Assembly (NCBI GenBank): GCA_017613995.1 | Contig: JAGACT010000198.1 | Coordinates: forward strand, 1 to 14,205 | Length of the DNA stretch: 14,205 nucleotides | Direction: 5' to 3' | DNA from: Eubacteriaceae bacterium | GTDB taxonomy: Bacteria; Bacillota; Clostridia; Eubacteriales; Anaerofustaceae | In this document: in pieces, positions 7,568 through 14,205 of the stretch | How the letters are laid out: each line of letters opens with the position of its first letter | Position numbering within the stretch: the first letter of the stretch is position 1 | Position numbers and translations under genes: made by a program | The notes under the pieces: generated by a model | The model's input: only the letters and a program-made list of their open reading frames with translations | Database searches by the model: none | Told to the model about the DNA's origin: nothing

Positions 7568-8238
7568 CAGTCTTCCTCCAGTATGTAACCGAGATTGCGC
7601 CGGGTGGTGATCCTGACGCTTTCGCTTCCGGAGATCTTTTTTCTCAGGTAATGCATGTAGATCTCGACGGTATTGTCGGTGGCTTCGCTGTCCAGCCCCC
7701 AGACCTTGTCAAGAAGGTAGTCCTTGGACACGATGGCTCCCTTGTTCTTCAGGAGTATCTCCAGCATCCGTGCCTCCTTGGAGGGGAGCACTTCCGAATG
7801 CTCTCCCACGGTAAGGGTGGCGGTGGCGGTGTCCAGCATGATGTCCCCCGCGCCTATGGTGCGGGAGGTGAACACGGCGACCTGTCTGCGGCCCAGGGCC
7901 TTTACCCTGGCGATGAACTCGTCCATGGCAAAGGGCTTGGTGAGATAGTCGTCCGCCCCCAGCTCCAGCCCCCTCACCTTGTCTTCCGTGGAATCCTTGG
8001 CGGTGAGGAGCAGTATGGGGGTGAAGACGCTTTCCTCCCGGAGCTTTTTCAGCACGCTGAGGCCGTCCATTTCGGGAAGCATAATGTCCAGCACTATGAC
8101 GTCATAGGTGCTTCGGCGGGCCTGCAGGTATCCCGAAAGGCCGTCGTTCACGCTCTCCGCGGTGATGTTGTTTTTTTCCAGCATCCTGCACAGAGGTTTG
8201 GCGATATTGACTTCATCCTCGATGACAAGAACGTTCAT
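7567..8238 (-). CDS. OmpR/PhoB-type response regulator
   Basis: A 223-residue transcriptional regulator. The N-terminal receiver domain (1-115) has Glu7-Asp8 in the acidic pocket, phospho-acceptor Asp51 in VLDIMLPEMDG, Thr79 and Lys101 (LTKPF). The C-terminal winged helix (about 128-221) includes the LPSKEARMLEILLKN segment, the recognition-helix region TDNTVEIYMHYLRKKI, and the family's closing RNLGYIL. The start at 8238 gives MNVLVIEDE with an AGAGGA site; the upstream extension of the open frame runs through the promoter and has no receiver homology. It is first in a minus-strand operon with its kinase and a GH51 arabinofuranosidase. A dyad between its promoter and the divergent one could be its own operator. 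Confidence 0.95.
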   Translation of the reverse strand: MNVLVIEDEVNIAKPLCRMLEKNNITAESVNDGLSGYLQARRSTYDVIVLDIMLPEMDGLSVLKKLREESVFTPILLLTAKDSTEDKVRGLELGADDYLTKPFAMDEFIARVKALGRRQVAVFTSRTIGAGDIMLDTATATLTVGEHSEVLPSKEARMLEILLKNKGAIVSKDYLLDKVWGLDSEATDNTVEIYMHYLRKKISGSESVRITTRRNLGYILEED

Positions 8239-8256
8239 TGCATTTTCCTCTGTTAC

Positions 8257-8285
8257 ATTATATAACCAGCCGAAGATTCTGTCAA
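8257..8285 (-). promoter_or_regulatory. Consensus sigma-70/SigA promoter for the two-component-arabinofuranosidase operon
   Basis: On the minus strand TTGACA (8280-8285), a 17-base spacer and TATAAT (8257-8262) match the consensus exactly. Transcription should start near 8250, leaving a leader of only about 12 bases that is mostly the Shine-Dalgarno sequence. Its -35 box is 10 bases from the -35 of the divergent promoter. Confidence 0.88.
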
Positions 8286-8295
8286 ACCGAGTTGT

Positions 8296-8323
8296 TTGGC
8301 ACCGCGGAGCTTTGTGATATAAT
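8296..8323 (+). promoter_or_regulatory. Promoter for the MBL/beta-CASP nuclease gene
   Basis: TTGGCA (8296-8301), a 16-base spacer and TATAAT (8318-8323) with TG at 8315-8316 (extended -10) face the nuclease gene. The start point would be near 8330, giving a leader of about 12 bases with GAGGTG as ribosome site. Confidence 0.8.
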
Positions 8324-8341
8324 TCTTTCGAGGTGTAATAA

Positions 8342-9949
8342 ATGAGACTGACATTTATCGGAGCTGCCCATGAAGTCACCGGGAGCATGAACCTGGTGGA
8401 GCTCGGGGGCAGATACATAATGGTTGACTGCGGAATGGAGCAGGGAAAGAACGTTTACGAGAACGCACCGCTGGAGGTGGATCCCTCGAAGATCGAGGCC
8501 ATGGTGCTGACCCATGCCCATGTGGACCATTCCGGGAACATCCCCCTTCTGTACAGAAAGGGATTCAGGGGGAACATATATACCACGCCGGACACGAAAA
8601 AACTCTGCGAGATAATGCTGAGGGACTGTGCCCACATCAAGGAGACCGAAGCGGAATACGCCTCCAGGAAGGCCCAGAGGGCCGGCCGGCGGGAGGTGGA
8701 ACCCGAATACGGGATGCAGGACGCCGAAGGGGCGCTGGAGCTGTTTTATCCGGTGGAATACGGCGAGATATGCCCCATCTTCGAGGGAGCACAGGTGCGC
8801 TTCACGGACGTGGGCCATCTTCTGGGAAGCGCCGCGGCGGAGCTGTTCCTGACGGAAGGAAACGAATCCAGGAAGGTGGTATTCAGCGGAGACGTGGGAA
8901 ACATCGACCAGCCGATCATCAAGGATCCCCAGACCGTTGACGGGGCCGATTACCTTGTCATAGAATCCACTTACGGTGCCAGGATACATCAGTACGCCTC
9001 CGATGCGGACCCGGTGCGCACCCTGGCGGACGTCATCCAGCGCACCCTGGACCGGGGAGGCAACGTTATCATACCGTCCTTTGCCGTGGGCCGCACCCAG
9101 GATATCCTGTATTACATAAGGCAGATCAAATCGGAGGGTTTGGTCAGGAACCATGACGGTTTCGAGGTGTACGTGGACAGCCCCCTGTCGGTGCAGGCCA
9201 CGGAGATATTCATGGAATGCTCCCGCAGCTGCCTCGACGAGGAGGCCCTGGAACTGCTGGACGCCGGCATCAACCCCATAATCTTCGACGGGCTGCGCAC
9301 CACCCAGAGCGTGGACGAATCGAAAGCGCTCAACACGGATCCCGTCCCGAAGGTCATCATCTCCTCCGCCGGCATGTGCGACGCGGGAAGGATCAGGCAC
9401 CATCTGAAGCATAACCTGTGGAACCAGGCTTCCACGGTGCTCTTCGTCGGATACCAGTCCGTGGGCACCCTGGGAAGAAGGATCGAGGACGGAGCCGACA
9501 GCGTGACCCTGTTCGGTGAGAGCATAGCCGTCAACTGCGAGATAGCCATGCTGCCCGCCGTCAGCGGCCATGCGGACAGTCCCCACCTGGTACAGTGGGT
9601 AAAGGATATCGGACAGATGCCCCAGAGGATCTTCATAAACCACGGTGACGACGAGAACAGTTCGGCGCTGAGAAAGAGGCTCACCGAGGAGGGCTACAGG
9701 GCATACGTTCCCTACAGCGGAACGGTCTACGACCTGCTGAAGGATGCCTTCGTGTCGGCTCCGGAGGGCGTCGCGCTGGAGAACGAGACCATCACGGTGA
9801 GCTCCGACAGGACCACCATCGATCTGATCCGGCAGGCCATCTCGAGACTCAGTTCCCTCGTGAGCAGGATGTCGAACTTCAGGGACAGCACCCTCAGAGG
9901 GTACCTGCAGAAACTGACGGAGATCATAGAGGATGCGGAAAAACGCTGA
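8342..9949 (+). CDS. Metallo-beta-lactamase/beta-CASP/RMMBL RNA-processing exonuclease family protein
   Basis: A 535-residue protein of the CPSF-73/YSH1-like group (COG1236), predicted to be a zinc-dependent RNA nuclease in the cytoplasm. The metal site is complete: HAHVDH at 58-63, His159 in DVGHLLGS and Asp184 in FSGDVGN. The beta-CASP insert follows (about 205-385), with the EST and YVDSPLSVQATEIF motifs, an SSAGMCDAGRI motif at 341-351 and VSGHADS (His410). The RMMBL end has INHGDD (His434), where the more common form is HGE. Residues after about 465 form an added helical C-terminal tail of about 70 residues (SRLSSLVSRM...) that looks family-peripheral. It is monocistronic, with its own promoter and terminator. 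The substrate RNA is unknown. Confidence 0.9.
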   Translation: MRLTFIGAAHEVTGSMNLVELGGRYIMVDCGMEQGKNVYENAPLEVDPSKIEAMVLTHAHVDHSGNIPLLYRKGFRGNIYTTPDTKKLCEIMLRDCAHIKETEAEYASRKAQRAGRREVEPEYGMQDAEGALELFYPVEYGEICPIFEGAQVRFTDVGHLLGSAAAELFLTEGNESRKVVFSGDVGNIDQPIIKDPQTVDGADYLVIESTYGARIHQYASDADPVRTLADVIQRTLDRGGNVIIPSFAVGRTQDILYYIRQIKSEGLVRNHDGFEVYVDSPLSVQATEIFMECSRSCLDEEALELLDAGINPIIFDGLRTTQSVDESKALNTDPVPKVIISSAGMCDAGRIRHHLKHNLWNQASTVLFVGYQSVGTLGRRIEDGADSVTLFGESIAVNCEIAMLPAVSGHADSPHLVQWVKDIGQMPQRIFINHGDDENSSALRKRLTEEGYRAYVPYSGTVYDLLKDAFVSAPEGVALENETITVSSDRTTIDLIRQAISRLSSLVSRMSNFRDSTLRGYLQKLTEIIEDAEKR

Positions 9950-9951
9950 TG

Positions 9952-9982
9952 AAGCCCCGCGGGAAGTCCCGCGGGCTTTTTT
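9952..9982 (+). terminator. Rho-independent terminator after the MBL/beta-CASP gene
   Basis: AAGCCCCGCGGGA (9952-9964) pairs with TCCCGCGGGCTT (9967-9978) through one bulged C and a two-base AG apex, followed by an unbroken T run to 9982. It begins a few bases after the stop codon. Confidence 0.93.
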
Positions 9983-10025
9983 ATTGCCCGTTTGGTTAAA
10001 ACATTATGAAAAATTCCCGAAGCTA

Positions 10026-10053
10026 TTGATTTGCGCTCAAAGGGGACTATAAT
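10026..10053 (+). promoter_or_regulatory. htpG promoter (SigA type)
   Basis: TTGATT (10026-10031), a 16-base spacer and TATAAT (10048-10053) place the start of transcription at about 10060, at the first bases of the CIRCE operator. This is the standard arrangement for HrcA repression. Confidence 0.88.
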
Positions 10054-10058
10054 AATTT

Positions 10059-10085
10059 TTAGCACTCATGTATGTTGAGTGCTAA
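10059..10085 (+). promoter_or_regulatory. CIRCE element (HrcA operator)
   Basis: A perfect inverted repeat TTAGCACTC-N9-GAGTGCTAA, with further A/T symmetry outside. CIRCE is bound by the heat-shock repressor HrcA. In this position the bound repressor would cover the transcription start, and the transcribed hairpin would sit at the 5' end of the htpG mRNA. It shows that the genome should encode HrcA, and that htpG here belongs to the class I heat-shock regulon. Confidence 0.97.
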
Positions 10086-10123
10086 AATGCAGAAGCAATG
10101 ATCAATGAAAGGAAGATACAAAA

Positions 10124-12040
10124 ATGGCCAAAAAACAGTTCAAGGCAGAATCAAAGAAACTTCTGGATCTCATGATCAATTCGATCTATACCAATAAGGA
10201 GATCTTCCTCAGGGAACTTATCTCCAACGCCTCCGACGCCATAGACAAACTCTATTTCAGGAGCCTGACGGAGGGCATCTCCGGAATGGACCGCAGCGAC
10301 TTCGCCATCAGAATCGCCTTCGACCGCGACGAACGCACCATTACCGTCAGCGACAACGGCATAGGAATGGGAGAGAAGGAGCTGGAGGAGAACCTGGGCA
10401 CCATCGCCAGGAGCGGATCCCTGGATTTCAAGAAGGGCATGGAGGAGACGGAGGATATCGACATCATCGGTCAGTTCGGAGTAGGCTTCTATTCCGCGTT
10501 CATGGTGTCGGACAACGTCAAAGTGATCTCCCGCGCCTACGGCAGCGGGGAGGCATTCATCTGGGAGTCCAACGGTGCGGACGGATATACGGTAAAGGAG
10601 ACCGTGAAGGATTCCCGGGGCACCGACGTGATCCTGAAGCTCAAGGAGGACACCGAAGACGAGAAGTACTCCGACTATCTTAACGAATACAGGCTCAGGC
10701 AGCTGATCACCCACTATTCGGATTACGTGCGCTATCCCATCATCATGCAGGTGGAGAAGCACAGGGAGATCGAGGCCGCCGAGGAGGAGAAGGCCGATCC
10801 GAATTATACGCCCCAGTACGAACATTACTACGAGGACGAGACCATCAACAGCATGGTCCCCATCTGGAAGCGCCCGAAGGCCCAGGTCACCAAGGAGGAG
10901 TACGATCAGTTCTACCGCGACAAGTTCTACGACTGGAACGATCCCCTGAAGGTGATCCACGCAAACATAGAGGGAGGACTGAACTACAACGCCCTCATGT
11001 ACATTCCCTCGAAGGCTCCCTTCAACTATTACTCGAAGGCCTATGAAAAAGGTCTGGCCCTGTATTCCAGCGGAGTCCTTATCATGGAAAAGTGCGCGGA
11101 CCTGCTGCCGGACTACTTCAGCTTCGTCAGGGGCCTGGTGGACACGCCGGATTTGTCCCTGAATATTTCCAGGGAAATGCTGCAGCATGACCGCCAGCTC
11201 AAGGCCATCGCCGTCAGGATAGAAAAGAAGATCAAGAGCGAACTGGAGAGCATGCTGGCGAACGAAAGGGAAGATTACAAAAAGTTCTATTCCGAGTTCG
11301 GTCTGCAGCTCAAGTACGGCGTCTACAGCGACTACGGCACCCACCGCGACATGCTGGAGGATCTTCTGATGTTCTATTCCTCCACCGAGAAGGAACCCGT
11401 CACCTTCAAGGAGTATATAGGGAGGATGAAGCCGGATCAGAAGAACATCTACTACGCCTGCGGCGAGAGCATCGAGAAGATCGACACCCTGCCCCAGACC
11501 GAGATGCTCAGGGAAAAGGGATACGAGATCCTCTACTGCACCGACGACATAGACGAGTTCACCTTCAAGACCCTGATCCAGGTGGATGAGAAGAACCTGG
11601 TCTCCGTCAACGACACCGATCTCGGGCTCGAGGAGACCGAGGAGGAGAAGAGCGCCCTGGAGACGGAACAGACCGAAAACAGGGAGCTGCTGGATAGGAT
11701 GAAGGAGTACCTCGGGGACAAAGTCAAGGAAGTGAGGCTCTCCTCCAAGCTCAGGAGCCACGCGGTATGCTTCTCCAGCGGCAGCGGGATAAGCATGGAG
11801 ATGGAAAAGGTCCTCAACGCCATCCCCAACGCCGAGAAGATCAGAGCCGACAGGATCCTGGAACTGAATCCCCAGCACAGGGTGTTCACCACCCTGAAGG
11901 CGATCTACTCCGCAGACCCCTCCGACACAAGGATAGAGGAGTACAGCGGGCTTCTCTACGACATGGCTTCCCTTATAGAGGGGATGCCCGTGGACGATCC
12001 CGTGGCCCTGGCGGACCGCATCTGCGAGCTGATGAAATGA
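10124..12040 (+). CDS. htpG: Molecular chaperone HtpG (Hsp90)
   Basis: A 638-residue bacterial Hsp90, a dimeric ATP-dependent cytoplasmic chaperone for late folding of client proteins. The GHKL ATPase domain (1-215) has FLRELISNASDAIDKL with the catalytic Glu31, VSDNGIGM with Asp77, and IGQFGVGFYSAFMVSD in the lid/G-motif region. The middle domain carries the KAPFNYYSKAYEKGLALY segment and the catalytic-loop motif LNISREMLQHD. The C-terminal dimerisation domain ends with an acidic helix and lacks the eukaryotic MEEVD tail, as expected. A short charged linker (about 216-240) separates the first two domains. The ATG has AAAGGAAG upstream. It is monocistronic, under a SigA promoter with CIRCE, and closed by a terminator. 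Confidence 0.98.
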   Translation: MAKKQFKAESKKLLDLMINSIYTNKEIFLRELISNASDAIDKLYFRSLTEGISGMDRSDFAIRIAFDRDERTITVSDNGIGMGEKELEENLGTIARSGSLDFKKGMEETEDIDIIGQFGVGFYSAFMVSDNVKVISRAYGSGEAFIWESNGADGYTVKETVKDSRGTDVILKLKEDTEDEKYSDYLNEYRLRQLITHYSDYVRYPIIMQVEKHREIEAAEEEKADPNYTPQYEHYYEDETINSMVPIWKRPKAQVTKEEYDQFYRDKFYDWNDPLKVIHANIEGGLNYNALMYIPSKAPFNYYSKAYEKGLALYSSGVLIMEKCADLLPDYFSFVRGLVDTPDLSLNISREMLQHDRQLKAIAVRIEKKIKSELESMLANEREDYKKFYSEFGLQLKYGVYSDYGTHRDMLEDLLMFYSSTEKEPVTFKEYIGRMKPDQKNIYYACGESIEKIDTLPQTEMLREKGYEILYCTDDIDEFTFKTLIQVDEKNLVSVNDTDLGLEETEEEKSALETEQTENRELLDRMKEYLGDKVKEVRLSSKLRSHAVCFSSGSGISMEMEKVLNAIPNAEKIRADRILELNPQHRVFTTLKAIYSADPSDTRIEEYSGLLYDMASLIEGMPVDDPVALADRICELMK

Positions 12041-12059
12041 TCCGAAACATATTTTATTC

Positions 12060-12090
12060 AGGAGGAGCCCGGAAGGGCTCCTCCTTTATT
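12060..12090 (+). terminator. Rho-independent terminator after htpG
   Basis: AGGAGGAGCCC (12060-12070) pairs perfectly with GGGCTCCTCCT (12075-12085) around a GGAA tetraloop, followed by a short T-rich tail (TTATT). The stem is very stable; the T run is weak because an A interrupts it. Confidence 0.88.
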
Positions 12091-12132
12091 CCCCATATGC
12101 GGGAGCATTTCTGCGTATCATCACGAAGGATA

Positions 12133-12141
12133 TGATATAAT
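12133..12141 (+). promoter_or_regulatory. Extended -10 promoter for the PurD-like gene, predicted leaderless
   Basis: TG-A-TATAAT is a perfect extended -10, with the hexamer at 12136-12141. No good -35 hexamer is seen at 16-18 bases upstream, which extended -10 promoters tolerate. A start point seven bases downstream falls on or next to the ATG at 12148. The only purine-rich site, AAGGA (12126-12130), lies upstream of the -10 and cannot serve as a ribosome site for this transcript. Confidence 0.6.
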
Positions 12142-12147
12142 CAGAAT

Positions 12148-13203
12148 ATGAAGATACTGGTAGTGGGAAGCGGAAGCTGCGAGCATGCCGTCATCGAGGC
12201 ATTCAGAAAAAGCGAACTGTGCGACGAGATATACTGCGCCCCCGGCAACGCGGGGATCGCGTCCGTCGCCACCTGTGTGGACATCTCTCCGAAGGACACA
12301 CAGGCTCTGTGTGATTTTGCCCTCAGGGAGGGTATCGCGTTCACCTTCACGTGCTCCCACGTGCCCATCCAGAACGACATAGCGGCCCGCTTCGAGGGAA
12401 GCGGACTGAAGATCCTTGCCCCCGGGGCGGAAACGGTCAGGAGCCTGCTGCATGCGGAGAAGACCTCCGCGATCTGCGAGGACGCAGGGATATCCTATGA
12501 CCTCTCCACGGAGGGGGAGGTGAGCAGGATACTGTGTCTCGCCGACGGCAGGGACATGCTCATCTTTCCGCAGACCGTCTCATACGACACGCTTTTCGAC
12601 AACAACGAAGGCCCCTCCTCCGGAAGCATGGGGGCTGTGTGCTCCCCGTCGGTGAACTTCTATCCCGAGTCCCGCCTCAGAAGCCTTATCACGGAACCCC
12701 TGATGAGGGCCCTCCGCCGCAGCGACATCTTCCTCAGCGGCATGATGGGGCTGAAGATCTCGGGAAGTGCCGATTCTCCGGTGTTCCGGGGCTTCGACAT
12801 GCATGTGTCCGGCGCGGTGTTCTCGGCGATCCTCAAGAGACTGGACAGCGATCTGCTGTCTCTGATGCTGAGCGCCTCCGACGGCCTGGCGGGCTCCTCC
12901 CGCCCCGTATTCAATTCCCTGTGCTCCGTCAGCGCGATGATAATCTGTTCCAGAAGGATAACCGAGCCCCAGAAGCTCGTGCTGCCTACCGAAGGCGGGG
13001 TGAGCATATATCACAGCCACACCGTGGAGACCGAGGAAGGGCTGATGGCCAGCGGCCGCAAGGTAGTGGTCATATGCAGCGCCGCGAAAAAACTGGAGAC
13101 TGCCAGATCCGCCGTATACAATGCGATATCCACCATGTCCTTCCCCGGCATGTATTTCAGAAGCGACATAGCCAGGGGCATGGCCGGCGGCACAAAAAGA
13201 TAA
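12148..13203 (+). CDS. PurD-like protein (degenerate glycinamide ribonucleotide synthetase), probable pseudoenzyme
   Basis: A 351-residue relative of PurD, which ligates phosphoribosylamine and glycine using ATP in purine synthesis; true PurD has about 420-430 residues. The fold outline is kept. MKILVVGSGSCEHA and APGNAG match the N-terminal domain, GPSSGSMGA (155-163) matches GPNTGGMGA, RLDSDLL matches the RLKSDLV region, and FRSDIARGM matches the family's closing motif. The ATP-grasp core is gone: the segment that normally carries KADGLAAGKGV and EEFLDGEE, about 65-70 residues, is deleted between residues about 121 and 132. The metal-binding EFN.RFGDPET motif reads GFDMHVSGAVF, GGREHA reads GSCEHA, and VVGPEAPLV is replaced. 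It cannot be a normal GAR synthetase. The frame is intact, so it is probably expressed; its role is unknown. lepA starts 11 bases after its stop. The start is supported by the family N-terminus. Confidence 0.8.
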   Translation: MKILVVGSGSCEHAVIEAFRKSELCDEIYCAPGNAGIASVATCVDISPKDTQALCDFALREGIAFTFTCSHVPIQNDIAARFEGSGLKILAPGAETVRSLLHAEKTSAICEDAGISYDLSTEGEVSRILCLADGRDMLIFPQTVSYDTLFDNNEGPSSGSMGAVCSPSVNFYPESRLRSLITEPLMRALRRSDIFLSGMMGLKISGSADSPVFRGFDMHVSGAVFSAILKRLDSDLLSLMLSASDGLAGSSRPVFNSLCSVSAMIICSRRITEPQKLVLPTEGGVSIYHSHTVETEEGLMASGRKVVVICSAAKKLETARSAVYNAISTMSFPGMYFRSDIARGMAGGTKR

Positions 13204-13214
13204 ACGGAGAATAT

Positions 13215-14205
13215 ATGTCAAACAAACACGAGTTGATCAGAAATTTCAGCATTATAGCCCACATAGACCACGGCAAGTCCACCCTTGCGGACCGCCTCAT
13301 CGAGATGACGGGACTGGTATCGAAGAGGGACATCACGCCCCAGATGCTGGACAAGATGGATATCGAGCAGGAGAGGGGCATCACCATAAAGCTCCAGGCC
13401 GTGAGACTGGTGTACGACGCCAGGGACGGAAAGGAATACATCCTGAACCTTATCGACACCCCGGGCCACGTGGACTTCACATACGAGGTGTCCCGTTCCC
13501 TGGCCGCCTGCGAGGGAGCGGTCCTTATCGTGGACGCCACCCAGGGAATCCAGGCCCAGACCCTGGCGAACCTGTACCTTGCCCTGGACAACGATCTGGA
13601 GATCGTGCCCGTCATCAACAAGATCGATCTGCCCAGCGCGGATCCCGACATGGCGGTCAGGGAGATCGAGGACTTCATAGGCCTTCCGGCGGAGGACGCC
13701 CCCCGCATCAGCGCCAAGGAGGGAATCAACATCGACCAGGTACTGGAGGCCATAGTCTCCGAGATCCCCGCCCCCGAGGACCGGGACGGCGAGCCCCTCA
13801 GGGCCCTCATTTTCGACAGCTACTACGATCCGTACCGCGGAGTGATCTGCTCCGTCAGGATCATGGACGGCACCGTGCGCAGGGGGGACCAGATATACTT
13901 CATGGCCACGAAGAAGACCTTCGAGGTGGACGAAGTCGGGGTCTTCACGGACGTTCTGAAGAGCGTGGAACAGCACTCCAGCGGAGAGGTGGGCTACATC
14001 ACCGCTTCCATCAAGAACGTGGAGGACACCAGGGTCGGTGATACCATCACCAACGCGAAGAGGAAGGCCGCCGAGCCCCTGCCGGGCTACAAGGAAGTCA
14101 GCCCCATGGTGTTCTGCGGTGTGTACCCCGCGGACGGCAGCCATTACCAGGATCTGAAGGAGGCCCTGGCCAAGCTCAAGCTGAACGACGCGGCCCTGAG
14201 CTACG
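13215..14205 (+). CDS. lepA: Elongation factor 4 (LepA), 3' end beyond the window
   Basis: The first 330 residues of LepA (EF4), a ribosome-dependent GTPase that back-translocates or remodels stalled ribosomes; the full protein is about 600 residues, so the C-terminal domains are off the edge. All G motifs are present: G1 AHIDHGKS (15-22), G2 ERGIT (53-57), G3 DTPGH (81-85), G4 NKID (135-138) and G5 SAK (166-168). LepA rather than BipA or EF-G is shown by LIRNFSIIAHIDHGKSTLAD, the Lys-Glu-Tyr-Ile-Leu-Asn-Leu-Ile-Asp run before G3, and the SYYDPYRGVICSVRIMDGTV second-domain motif. The ATG has GGAG five bases upstream. It follows the PurD-like gene by 11 bases with no terminator, so the two are probably one transcript. 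Confidence 0.96.
   Translation, partial: MSNKHELIRNFSIIAHIDHGKSTLADRLIEMTGLVSKRDITPQMLDKMDIEQERGITIKLQAVRLVYDARDGKEYILNLIDTPGHVDFTYEVSRSLAACEGAVLIVDATQGIQAQTLANLYLALDNDLEIVPVINKIDLPSADPDMAVREIEDFIGLPAEDAPRISAKEGINIDQVLEAIVSEIPAPEDRDGEPLRALIFDSYYDPYRGVICSVRIMDGTVRRGDQIYFMATKKTFEVDEVGVFTDVLKSVEQHSSGEVGYITASIKNVEDTRVGDTITNAKRKAAEPLPGYKEVSPMVFCGVYPADGSHYQDLKEALAKLKLNDAALSY

Noticed and set aside
7567..8418. A longer response regulator starting at 8418
   Set aside because: The extension crosses the consensus promoter and the start of the divergent nuclease gene, and the receiver domain begins cleanly at 8238.
8282..9643. A 453-codon minus-strand frame opposite the nuclease
   Set aside because: Antisense shadow of a gene with a complete set of metal-binding motifs.
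10151..11878. A 575-codon minus-strand frame opposite htpG
   Set aside because: Antisense shadow; htpG is unambiguous on the plus strand.
13218..14144. A 308-codon minus-strand frame opposite lepA
   Set aside because: Antisense shadow; all five GTPase motifs of LepA are on the plus strand.
1..14205. CRISPR array, tRNA or rRNA genes
   Set aside because: No regularly spaced repeats, and no tRNA or rRNA signature was found on reading either strand.

Overview
The window is a gene-dense, fairly GC-rich stretch of a bacterial chromosome. Several features fit the Bacillota (Clostridia-like): a perfect CIRCE element in front of htpG, strong AGGAGG ribosome binding sites, sigma-70/SigA-type promoters, and a LuxS that recalls clostridial and lachnospiral versions. 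Arginine is often AGG and isoleucine often ATA. The lineage is an inference; no rRNA or tRNA gene is present to confirm it.

Layout. Positions 1-116 look like the right end of an IS200/IS605-type (TnpB) element, followed by about 110 bases of hairpin-rich non-coding DNA. A minus-strand pair follows: lemA (3279-2737) and a DUF2207 membrane protein with a Gly/Ser-rich tail (2737-269), overlapping as TGATG and closed by a strong terminator. Divergent from them is a plus-strand pair: a stomatin-like slipin (3426-4168), broken by a one-base frameshift, and luxS (4169-4645) starting on the very next base. A bidirectional terminator separates luxS from a minus-strand operon: OmpR-type response regulator (8238-7567), sensor histidine kinase (7567-6245) and a cytoplasmic GH51 alpha-L-arabinofuranosidase (6224-4713). 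Back-to-back promoters then separate this operon from a plus-strand metallo-beta-lactamase/beta-CASP RNA-processing nuclease (8342-9949). Next come htpG (10124-12040) under HrcA/CIRCE control, a PurD-like protein (12148-13203), and the 5' part of lepA (from 13215, running off the window).

How the genes work together. Much of the window concerns envelope and stress biology: LemA/DUF2207, slipin, a two-component system, HtpG, and the back-translocating GTPase LepA. LuxS belongs to the activated methyl cycle and makes the AI-2 precursor. The two-component system shares a transcript with the arabinofuranosidase, so it may sense plant-polysaccharide availability, though no transporter is nearby.

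The most unusual item is the PurD-like protein. It keeps the full-length glycinamide ribonucleotide synthetase fold outline at both ends, but has lost about 65-70 residues of the ATP-grasp core, and the metal-ligand motif is replaced. Its ATG sits where transcription is predicted to start, with no Shine-Dalgarno. It is probably a pseudoenzyme and may be cotranscribed with lepA.
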